A stretch of DNA of 6,327 bases, taken from assembly GCA_016926235.1 (NCBI GenBank), contig JAFGOZ010000033.1:1-6327 (forward strand). The letters are read 5' to 3'. The notes below the pieces were generated by a model. The model had not been told where the DNA came from. It did no database searches and saw only the letters and a list, made by a program, of their open reading frames with translations. The stretch is from Bacteroidales bacterium (GTDB lineage: Bacteria; Bacteroidota; Bacteroidia; Bacteroidales; UBA10428). A program made the position numbers and the translations under genes. How positions within the stretch are numbered: position 1 is the stretch's first letter; every line of letters starts with the position of its first letter. Shown piece by piece: positions 1 through 6,327 of this stretch.

Positions 1-937
1 TACAGCTTGGGATAATGATTGGATAAATAATATAGGATGGTATACTGAGGATGCCTCGGGCAATATAATCCATCCAGCCGGAACAAATTGGCTGGATGTT
101 GCAGATTTGAATTATAATAATGAAAATATGCGTGCAGCAATGATAGATGCAATGAAATACTGGCTACTTGAAGCCAATGTGGATGGTTATCGTTGTGATT
201 ATGCCGATGGTGTGCCTTTTGATTTCTGGAAGCAAGCATTAGATACATTAACGGCTATACCCAACAGGCAATTTATATTTTTGGCAGAAGGCAGTCGGAG
301 CAATCATTTCAATGCTGGTTTCGATTTAAATTATAGCTGGGACTTTTATAACAAGCTGAAGAATATTTTTAACGGGGAAATTGCCAGTGGAATATTTACT
401 ACGCATAATTCTGAATATAGTAATATTCCGGATGGTAAGCATAAACTACGGTTTACTACCAATCATGATGAGTCGGCTTGGGATAATACACCAATTGTTT
501 TGTTTAACGGAAAAGAAGGAGCATTAGCAGCCTCAGTGGTTACGATTTTTTTGGGTGGAGTGCCTCTGATTTACACTGGTCAGGAGGTTGGAACAGTTGA
601 AAAAGTTCCTTTTTTCTCCAATTCCCTCATTAATTGGAGCGAAAATCCTGACATGTTGCAAACTTATGAAGAACTATTCAGTGTATATTCCCAATCGGAA
701 GTTGCTAGAGGGGGGATTAATTCTAACTATCCAGATACAAATGTAGTTTGTTTTAATAAGAAACTGAATAGTAATGAAATGTTGATTATTGTGAATATAC
801 GTGACGATACAGTTGATTATAAACTGCCTGATGATTTACAAAATACTAGTTGGAACAATGCTTTTAATGATAGTATAGTGGCTTTGGATACATCTTTACA
901 ATTAATTAATTACCAATTTTTAATTTTGGAGAATTAG
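1..937 (+). CDS. GH13 alpha-amylase-family glycoside hydrolase, 5'-truncated by the window edge
   Basis: This is the C-terminal part of a retaining GH13 enzyme expected to cleave alpha-glucosidic bonds in starch-like glucans or their oligosaccharides. The frame is open from base 2 to the TAG at 935-937, giving 311 visible residues. The first visible residues (TAWDND) resemble those that follow conserved region I (..NHTAWD), so the start, any signal peptide and the front of the (beta/alpha)8 barrel lie off the left edge. A TTG at base 107 is not a credible start, because homologous-looking sequence continues upstream of it. Visible GH13 regions are: region V-like DVADLNY (95-115); region II GYRCDYADGV with nucleophile Asp at 197-199; region III FLAEGS with the acid/base Glu at 287-289; and region IV TTNHDES with the transition-state Asp at 467-469. 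PLIYTGQEVG is the usual late-barrel segment, and the last ~60 residues look like the beta-sandwich domain C. The enzyme looks catalytically competent. Subfamily, exact specificity and cellular location cannot be read from this fragment. It converges on the susCD pair. Confidence 0.93.
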   Translation, partial: TAWDNDWINNIGWYTEDASGNIIHPAGTNWLDVADLNYNNENMRAAMIDAMKYWLLEANVDGYRCDYADGVPFDFWKQALDTLTAIPNRQFIFLAEGSRSNHFNAGFDLNYSWDFYNKLKNIFNGEIASGIFTTHNSEYSNIPDGKHKLRFTTNHDESAWDNTPIVLFNGKEGALAASVVTIFLGGVPLIYTGQEVGTVEKVPFFSNSLINWSENPDMLQTYEELFSVYSQSEVARGGINSNYPDTNVVCFNKKLNSNEMLIIVNIRDDTVDYKLPDDLQNTSWNNAFNDSIVALDTSLQLINYQFLILEN

Positions 938-972
938 AATTTTAGCATACAAAAATCTATTTCTTGTAAATT

Positions 973-1013
973 TTTTAAATATTCGTTTTTTTCTATTTCA
1001 TTCATATTTAAAA
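973..1013. repeat. AT-only inverted repeat in the convergent intergenic gap
   Basis: TTTTAAATAT at 973-982 is the exact reverse complement of ATATTTAAAA at 1004-1013, with 21 bases between. The 10-bp match is perfect but contains no G or C, so the stem would be weak, and such matches arise readily in AT-rich DNA. It lies just downstream of the amylase stop codon and might help end transcription or stabilise the mRNA 3' end. I see no direct support for a function. The rest of 938-1039 holds no recognisable gene or motif. Confidence 0.25.
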
Positions 1014-1039
1014 ACAGGAGCAGGGAGAGATTTAGCTTT

Positions 1040-1074
1040 AAAAAAATACCTACCAGTATAAATCTGGCAGGTAT
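1040..1074 (-). terminator. Rho-independent terminator of the susC-susD operon
   Basis: Read on the minus strand, ATACCTGCCAG (1074-1064) pairs with CTGGTAGGTAT (1056-1046) across a 7-base loop (1063-1057). That gives an 11-bp stem with one G-U wobble, followed directly by a run of T (1046-1040). The stem begins 41 bases after the susD stop codon, which fits the end of the susCD transcript. On the plus strand the wobble becomes an A-C mismatch and the trailing sequence is AATTTT. The structure is therefore clearly better oriented for susD, though it could act weakly on transcripts from the convergent amylase gene. Confidence 0.85.
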
Positions 1075-1115
1075 AATTTTAAAATGAAATCGACTAATAA
1101 TTAATTATTAAAAAA

Positions 1116-2825
1116 CTAATAGCCTGGATTTTGTTCAATATTTCCGGTTACATTTCTTTCAATTTCGCTAAACGGGATTGGATATAAGCCATTATGATCA
1201 GCAACATTGTAACCCATAGGATTGTACTTGCGCGTTCTTTCAACATATTTGTTCATGCGGGCTAATGTAACATAGCGATAATCTTCGAAATATAACTCTC
1301 GCAATTGTTCATCCATTAAATAATCCAAATTGATTTCGGATAATTCTGCAGGAGTAGCATTTGCCCTGGTTCTTAAAGCATTTATGTCAGCTAATGCAAG
1401 GTCCAATTGGTTGTTTTTGATATATGCTTCAGCCCTGAGCAGGTAAGTTCCTGCCAAACGATACAAATATTCATCTTTAAACGAACAGTTAGCTATTAAT
1501 TGATCGGAAGCATTACCAACATATCCAAGGATTTTATTTCCAAGGGAGTCTGTTTTGATCGAACCATCTGTATTCGTTGCATAAACAGCATCCGGCAAAT
1601 CGTGTAGACGGCTAAATTTCATAATAAAAGGATAAAAATGACGAAGTTCCCATTGTTCATCCAGATGTCCGTCAGCCACCAACCATTCTCCATAACCTGC
1701 AGCATCCGGATTACTAATTTTAAAATCACGCACAATTAAATAAGGTGCATTTCTATTATCATTGGTTCCATCGGTGCCCCAAATAGTTTCCAAGAAATGA
1801 TTTGTGGGATGCGCACACCCAATTCCACGACCTCCCATGTTTTCAGGAAAATCTATAAATGCAGCTACTTCGGCTTGTCCAGCAACTTTATTTTGAACAG
1901 TCATACCGCCGTAATAAGGTAAAAAATATCTAGGACCCTGATGCGAAACAATTGATCCGGAGTTTTCGTAATCAAATTGTAAAACCAATATTGATTCAGT
2001 ATTTCCGGAACCATTTTTTCTGTTTTGGTTTTCATTTTGGAATAAATCCCAGTAAGAGCTTCCAGTTTCAGAGGCACTTGAACCAAATCTTGTGGTCATT
2101 AAATTCATACTGGGGTGATTGATGACTGCACTTGAAACCTCAATAGCTTCGGTATAATCTTCCAAAGATATATATACTTCCGTCAGCAGGTGTTGTGCAG
2201 CCTGCTTACTAACTTGTCCATCATCCACGCTGTCGATACTGGATAATAATGGTACTGCCCTTTCAAGATCTATACGGCATTGATCATAAACTTCTTGACG
2301 TGAAGCCCTGACATAATCGGTCCTTGCATAAGGAGAGGGTTCCAAGGTAAGGGGAACACCCCCATACATATTTGCCAAAAAATTATACCAATATGCCCTG
2401 AAAAACAATGCTTCTCCTTCAATTTGAGCTTTGTCTGCAGTTCCCAGACTACTTGATTCAATACGTTGTATTATAAAATTGGCATTGCCAATTGCCAAAT
2501 AGCCCCTGTTCCAATATGTACTTACCACATAAAAGGTAGGGACCAGCCAGGTTTCGGCATTGTTAAATTTAAGATCAGGATAATCGGTGCCGCTATAAGA
2601 AAGATCTGCATATAACAAGAACAAATTATGGTCACCTATTTCCCAATATGCCCTTCGTAAGTTGTCATATTCATAATTTAGCGCCTGCCTAAATTGAGGT
2701 TCTGTATTTAATGAATTTTCAACAGCATAAAAATCCAAGGGTTCTTCTGTTAACCATTCTTTTTCATTACAAGACCAAACGCTATACAAGAGCGTTAATA
2801 ATATTATAATTCTGATTTTTTTCAT
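1116..2825 (-). CDS. SusD/RagB-family outer-membrane glycan-binding lipoprotein
   Basis: This is a complete 569-residue SusD-like protein, the surface lipoprotein that caps a SusC barrel and helps capture glycan. Residues 1-18 form a lipoprotein signal peptide (MKKIR, then a hydrophobic stretch) ending in SVWS before Cys19, the probable lipidated residue. Mature NEKEWLTEEPLDFY is the usual SusD opening. Family landmarks follow in order: YWNRGYLAIGNANFI (104-118), EALFFRAYWYNFLANMYGGVPL (138-159), a helical TPR-like stretch around 205-236, the NTESILVLQF strand (275-284), and the C-terminal RLAGTYLLRAEAYI (456-469), ADINALRTRA (479-488) and RELYFEDYR (509-517). It ends with LYPIPFSEIERN and EQNPGY. 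Length is normal for the family. The ATG at 2825 is chosen because the signal peptide starts there; upstream is AT-rich without a Shine-Dalgarno sequence, as is common in Bacteroidota. It lies 98 bp downstream of the susC-like gene and is last before the terminator. Ligand specificity cannot be deduced; the neighbouring GH13 enzyme suggests an alpha-glucan. Confidence 0.96.
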   Translation of the reverse strand: MKKIRIIILLTLLYSVWSCNEKEWLTEEPLDFYAVENSLNTEPQFRQALNYEYDNLRRAYWEIGDHNLFLLYADLSYSGTDYPDLKFNNAETWLVPTFYVVSTYWNRGYLAIGNANFIIQRIESSSLGTADKAQIEGEALFFRAYWYNFLANMYGGVPLTLEPSPYARTDYVRASRQEVYDQCRIDLERAVPLLSSIDSVDDGQVSKQAAQHLLTEVYISLEDYTEAIEVSSAVINHPSMNLMTTRFGSSASETGSSYWDLFQNENQNRKNGSGNTESILVLQFDYENSGSIVSHQGPRYFLPYYGGMTVQNKVAGQAEVAAFIDFPENMGGRGIGCAHPTNHFLETIWGTDGTNDNRNAPYLIVRDFKISNPDAAGYGEWLVADGHLDEQWELRHFYPFIMKFSRLHDLPDAVYATNTDGSIKTDSLGNKILGYVGNASDQLIANCSFKDEYLYRLAGTYLLRAEAYIKNNQLDLALADINALRTRANATPAELSEINLDYLMDEQLRELYFEDYRYVTLARMNKYVERTRKYNPMGYNVADHNGLYPIPFSEIERNVTGNIEQNPGY

Positions 2826-2923
2826 ACTTAAATATTTATAAATTAATTATGTATAAAACATCCACTTCAATTTCATTATATAAGTATAATTCAAATTTCA
2901 TGGAAGCTACATTGGTGTATAAT
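2826..2923 (-). other. susC-susD intergenic spacer
   Basis: This 98-bp, strongly AT-rich gap separates the susC-like stop codon (TAA, 2926-2924) from the susD-like ATG. I find no GC-containing hairpin with a T-tract, so co-transcription of the two genes is the simplest reading. There is no Shine-Dalgarno sequence before the susD start; the bases just upstream are almost all A and T. No convincing Bacteroidota -33/-7 promoter (TTTG, TAnnTTTG) was found. Confidence 0.5.
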
Positions 2924-5900
2924 TTAGAATTCAAAATTTATTCCGGCTGAATAGCTCTTCATCGTTGGGTATCCATTATATTCATTAGTTTTATCAGTTG
3001 ATTTTTTAAGATTATAGGTTAAACCCTGATTAGCTTCTGGATCCCAGCCATCCCATTTTGTAATAGTAAACAGGTTTGTACCTGTTATATATACTTTTGC
3101 TTTACTGATTTTTACTTTGCTCAACAGCCTTGATGAAAAACTATAACTAAGGGATAGTTCCTGTAAGCGGATGAAACTGCGTGAGACGTATGGAGAAAAC
3201 CCGGGTCCGGTAACGTTATTATACTCACCAAGCTGGCGATATTTGGCATCAGGATTTTCAGGAGTCCAATAATCGAACTTAAACCAACTCCAATTTTGCA
3301 AATGATCAGGAATAAGCAAATCACCAGCAGGTTGGCCTAAATAGTGATCTTTTCCACCCTGTATGGCATTTATAAATATACTCAATTCAAAACCTTTATA
3401 TCTGATAGTATTTTGGATTGAAAAGCGAAATAATGGATCCCGATAACCAAGGATCACTCTGTCTGAATCGGCAGAAAATTTTCCATCCTTATTAATATCC
3501 TCAATTTTATATACACCATAGGTAAATCCTTTTGGAATGGTATCGGCATTGTAATCTGCAACCTGCCACATTCCAATTATATGATAATCGTAAATAGGGT
3601 TAAGTGATTTTCCTATAAAAATGGGGTATGGGCTGGCGGAAAGAAGATCGTCTTCCTTCCCATCCATGTCGGCATCAAGACCGATTACGGTAATAACCTT
3701 GTTTTGGTTGATAGAGAAATTAGCAGTTATTAACCATTCGAAATCATGAGTTCTTGTAGGAACACCTGTAATACTTGCTTCGTGCCCGATATTTTGCAGT
3801 TTTCCAATATTGGTTGCTATACTCGTATTATAAGTTCCATTAATTTGTGGCGTGCTGACATCATATAACAGATCTTTGGTTTTAGAAATATAGAATTCGT
3901 AATTGCCAAATACTCTTCCTTTCAATACAGAAAAATCTACACCAAAGTTTGTAGATGTAGTTGTCTCCCATTTAAGGCTTGGGTTAGCCATTGTTGCAAT
4001 AGCCTGGGTAAGTTGGCCTGTAGCGCCGTCACCATAAAGATAACCTCCGACAATAGTACTTGCTGCATCTTCATATGTAGATATTCTGGCCAATGATGAA
4101 TACCTTTCGGCAGTTCTGTTGCCACCTTGTCCATACGATACACGTAATTTGAGGTTATCAACAAATGAGAGGTTATTTTTAAGAAAATCTTCTTCACTTA
4201 ACCTCCATCCAAGACCTAACGAGGGAAATACTCCGAATTTATTTTTTTCTGTAAAACCCGAAAACCCGTCACGACGAACAGTCCCGGTAAACATATAGCG
4301 CTCCTTAAATGAATACACCAACCTCGCCATGCTATACAGGCTGGTTTCTTTCCATGCACCTGATAATGCCTTTTGCAAATCGGCCTGACCAACATCTAAT
4401 TTGTTATAAATAAGAGTCATGTTGGTATAATTTCGGGCTGTTGAAGTTGTGGTTTCGTACTCACGCTTTTCTGTACCGTAAACCAAAGTCGCATTGACTG
4501 AGTGTTTACCAAATTCCCTTTTAAAAGTAACTATATTGTCAAATGTAGAGGAAGAAGTATTGGAAATCTTTTTGCTTCCACTTCCCTGATTATTCTCAAA
4601 ATAAGGGTCAAAAGTATAATTCTTGTAATTTTCGATATATCGTGAATAATTTACACGGTAACTTAACCCTTTTATCCACGGAATTGAAATTTCTGAATAG
4701 AAGGTACCTGATAAAACATTTCGTATATCTACATTGGGGTTATCTATACTTAGTAAAGGATTTAATCCTCCCAAATAGATTCTTTCTTTCAATGAGCCGT
4801 CAGCATTATATGGAGTTACCTGTGCAGGAATCTGGCATAAGTTACTAAAATTTGTATTGGAACCTGAGTAATCGCTGATATTATAATATGATTGAGTACC
4901 TAGTTTCAGCCAATCAGTAATTTTTGTATCTAAATTAATACGAAAACTATATCTTTTATAATTGTCGTTCTCAACAAGGTTTTTTTGATCAGTATATCCA
5001 AAAGACGTAAAATAACTTGCTAATTCATTATTACCTCTTATACTGACATTATGATTTTGTATATACGGATGAGGGTTTGACAGAAGGTCATACCAATCGG
5101 TATTTGTACCAGCATAATATCCTTCAGTTACAACAATATCTTTAAATTTTGTTGTAACATCAAAATCCGGGTCTTCCTGAAGCAAATCCTCACCCATGCG
5201 GCTCTCTCTGATAAAAACATCTTTCATTTGTTGAACAAAACCTTCATCGTCCAAACGTTGCATTTTATTACTTATAAGTCTCTGAGTTGCATATTGACAG
5301 CTATACTCAATAATTGGCTTAGAAAGTTTTGTTGCGGTCTTAGTGGTAATTAAAATTACTCCGTTAGCGCTCTGGGAACCATAAATGGCAGCGCTGCTGG
5401 CATCTTTTAACACGTCTATAGATCCAATATCATTGGGATTAATATCTGTTAAACTTCCCCTGTAAATAATCCCATCTAAAACGATCAACGGACCTATGGC
5501 TCCGGCAGTATTGGTAATAGATTTTGGTCCACGGATTTGTATAGTCGGATCTTCACCGGCTGTGGTTGCAACACCGATATTCAAGCCAGGTACTACTCCT
5601 TTAATAGATTGTAAAACATTTACGTTTGGCGAATTCTCCAGGGTAGTCAGATCAGCTCTTATAACAGCCCCTGTCAAATCGCTCTTTCTTGCTGTTCCGT
5701 AACCAATTACAACCACCTCTTCAAGCCCAACAATATCTTGCTCCATTGTGGCATTTATTATAGTTTGATTTCCGACAACAATTTCCTGCGTTAGCATTCC
5801 GACAAATGAAAATATCAGAATTGCATTTTCAGGAATGTCGGAAAGGGAATAGTTTCCATCAGTGTCGGTAATAGTTCCCTTGTTAGTGCCTTTTATAATA

Positions 5901-6327
5901 ATCGACACCCCGGGAATTGGTTGTCCGTCACTATCAATTACTTTGCCGGACACGGATTGTTGTTGCATAACAGTATGTATTTCATAAGTATCAGTTATCT
6001 TGTCAGATACAGACTGTTGTTCCATAATAGCAGGTATTTCATCATTAATTAATTCAGAAGTAGTTAAAACAATAATCCTGTCTTTTATAATATAATTAAT
6101 GTCAGTTCCGGCAAATAATGAGTTCAATACCTGTTCAATCTTTTGATTCTTAAAATTGACCGAAATTTCCCTGTTTACATCTATCAGCTTACTGCTGTAC
6201 ATGAAATAAAATTCGCTTTGGTTTTCAATTTCAGACAATACTTCTTTTAGGGTACGTTTTTCCATTTTAAGGTTCAGCACTTTGGTCTGAGAGTAATTAT
6301 TATTCGCCAAAATGCATGTCATGGAAA
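2924..6327 (-). CDS. SusC/RagA-family TonB-dependent transporter with N-terminal STN domain, start beyond the right edge
   Basis: This outer-membrane transporter imports oligosaccharides with its SusD partner, driven by TonB-ExbBD. Residues are numbered from the first in-frame Met (6322-6320). That Met is probably inside the signal peptide: the frame stays open to the edge and MTCILANNNYSQ reads like a signal-peptide end. Domains in order are: STN (about 15-87: LNLKMEKRTLKEVLSEIE.., IIKDRIIVLT); a linker with a tandem repeat (95-132); a carboxypeptidase-regulatory-like domain (about 123-196: SVSGKVIDSDGQPIPGVS.., TDTDGNYSL); the SusC hallmark EEVVVIGYGT (201-210), thought to serve as the TonB box; the plug (about 212-330, with VLKDASSAAIYGSQSANGV at 304-322); and a 22-strand-type barrel to the C-terminus. 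Late landmarks are IFIGKSLNPIYDYHIIGMWQ (901-920), DINKDGKFSADSDR (942-955), TGTNLFTITKWDGWDPE (1080-1096) and the terminal NFEF typical of outer-membrane barrels. At 1132+ residues the length fits STN-bearing SusC proteins, and no frameshift is seen. The STN domain implies trans-envelope signalling to a FecR-like anti-sigma factor, not visible here. Confidence 0.96.
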   Translation of the reverse strand, partial: SMTCILANNNYSQTKVLNLKMEKRTLKEVLSEIENQSEFYFMYSSKLIDVNREISVNFKNQKIEQVLNSLFAGTDINYIIKDRIIVLTTSELINDEIPAIMEQQSVSDKITDTYEIHTVMQQQSVSGKVIDSDGQPIPGVSIIIKGTNKGTITDTDGNYSLSDIPENAILIFSFVGMLTQEIVVGNQTIINATMEQDIVGLEEVVVIGYGTARKSDLTGAVIRADLTTLENSPNVNVLQSIKGVVPGLNIGVATTAGEDPTIQIRGPKSITNTAGAIGPLIVLDGIIYRGSLTDINPNDIGSIDVLKDASSAAIYGSQSANGVILITTKTATKLSKPIIEYSCQYATQRLISNKMQRLDDEGFVQQMKDVFIRESRMGEDLLQEDPDFDVTTKFKDIVVTEGYYAGTNTDWYDLLSNPHPYIQNHNVSIRGNNELASYFTSFGYTDQKNLVENDNYKRYSFRINLDTKITDWLKLGTQSYYNISDYSGSNTNFSNLCQIPAQVTPYNADGSLKERIYLGGLNPLLSIDNPNVDIRNVLSGTFYSEISIPWIKGLSYRVNYSRYIENYKNYTFDPYFENNQGSGSKKISNTSSSTFDNIVTFKREFGKHSVNATLVYGTEKREYETTTSTARNYTNMTLIYNKLDVGQADLQKALSGAWKETSLYSMARLVYSFKERYMFTGTVRRDGFSGFTEKNKFGVFPSLGLGWRLSEEDFLKNNLSFVDNLKLRVSYGQGGNRTAERYSSLARISTYEDAASTIVGGYLYGDGATGQLTQAIATMANPSLKWETTTSTNFGVDFSVLKGRVFGNYEFYISKTKDLLYDVSTPQINGTYNTSIATNIGKLQNIGHEASITGVPTRTHDFEWLITANFSINQNKVITVIGLDADMDGKEDDLLSASPYPIFIGKSLNPIYDYHIIGMWQVADYNADTIPKGFTYGVYKIEDINKDGKFSADSDRVILGYRDPLFRFSIQNTIRYKGFELSIFINAIQGGKDHYLGQPAGDLLIPDHLQNWSWFKFDYWTPENPDAKYRQLGEYNNVTGPGFSPYVSRSFIRLQELSLSYSFSSRLLSKVKISKAKVYITGTNLFTITKWDGWDPEANQGLTYNLKKSTDKTNEYNGYPTMKSYSAGINFEF
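5927..6040 (-). repeat. 57-bp in-frame tandem duplication within the susC-like gene
   Basis: Two abutting 57-base units, 6040-5984 and 5983-5927 on the minus strand, match at 42 of 57 positions with no gaps. They encode residues 95-113 (EIPAIMEQQSVSDKITDTY) and 114-132 (EIHTVMQQQSVSGKVIDSD), identical at 10 of 19 positions. Five of the differing codons are synonymous and nine change the residue, so the event is not recent. The second unit is the normal linker plus first strand of the carboxypeptidase-regulatory-like domain. The first unit lengthens the STN-to-domain linker by 19 residues and has lost the Gly of the SGKV motif. Confidence 0.85.

Noticed and set aside
107..937. A shorter amylase gene starting at TTG 107
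   Set aside because: The same frame is open back to base 2 and encodes typical GH13 sequence (TAWDND.., GTNWLDVADLNY), so 107 is an internal Leu codon, not a start.
1901..2461. Two short minus-strand ORFs (1901-2086 and 2270-2461) inside the susD-like gene
   Set aside because: Both are frame-shifted readings of SusD codons, and the SusD frame is intact across them.
2826..2923. Possible internal promoter between the susC-like and susD-like genes
   Set aside because: The gap is AT-rich with TATA-like stretches, but no paired -33 TTTG and -7 TAnnTTTG at proper spacing was found.
3121..3324. Minus-strand ORF of 67 codons near the 3' end of the susC-like gene
   Set aside because: It is a shadow frame over conserved SusC C-terminal sequence, with no independent support.
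3937..4197. Minus-strand ORF of 86 codons inside the susC-like gene
   Set aside because: It is an out-of-frame shadow of the barrel-coding region, with no recognisable domain or start context.
4642..4848. Plus-strand ORF of 68 codons antisense to the susC-like gene
   Set aside because: It lies wholly inside the transporter gene on the opposite strand and its translation resembles no family. The same applies to the plus-strand ORF at 5496-5702.
6320..6322. The ATG at 6322 as the true start of the susC-like gene
   Set aside because: Starting here would leave a signal peptide with no positively charged n-region and almost no hydrophobic core. The frame also remains open to the window edge, so the real start is upstream.

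Overview
The window looks like part of a polysaccharide-utilisation locus (PUL) from a member of the Bacteroidota. The evidence is an adjacent SusC-type TonB-dependent transporter and SusD-type lipoprotein, AT-rich DNA, no Shine-Dalgarno sequence ahead of susD, and a neighbouring GH13 glycoside hydrolase. The SusC N-terminus and GH13 style suggest class Bacteroidia, possibly a Marinilabiliales-like lineage. That finer placement is an impression, not something the sequence proves.

Layout. Bases 1-937 (+) hold the C-terminal part of an alpha-amylase-family GH13 enzyme whose N-terminus lies off the left edge; all three catalytic carboxylates are present. Bases 938-1115 are a 178-bp convergent gap with a strong minus-strand intrinsic terminator at 1040-1074. 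Bases 1116-2825 (-) encode a complete SusD-like outer-membrane lipoprotein. A 98-bp AT-rich gap follows, then bases 2924-6327 (-) encode a nearly complete SusC-like transporter with an N-terminal STN domain; only part of its signal peptide is cut off by the right edge. Transcription of the pair runs right to left, susC then susD, ending at the terminator.

How the genes fit together. By family knowledge, SusD lids the extracellular mouth of the SusC barrel and the pair imports oligosaccharides using TonB energy. The STN domain suggests that substrate binding is also signalled to an anti-sigma/ECF sigma pair, which would be expected beyond the right edge. The convergent GH13 enzyme makes an alpha-glucan (starch, glycogen or maltodextrin) the best substrate guess, but it is not in the same operon, so the link is inferred from proximity.

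No RNA gene, CRISPR array, insertion sequence or clearly new system is visible. The least ordinary observation is a 57-bp (19-codon) in-frame tandem duplication in susC, between the STN domain and the carboxypeptidase-regulatory-like domain.
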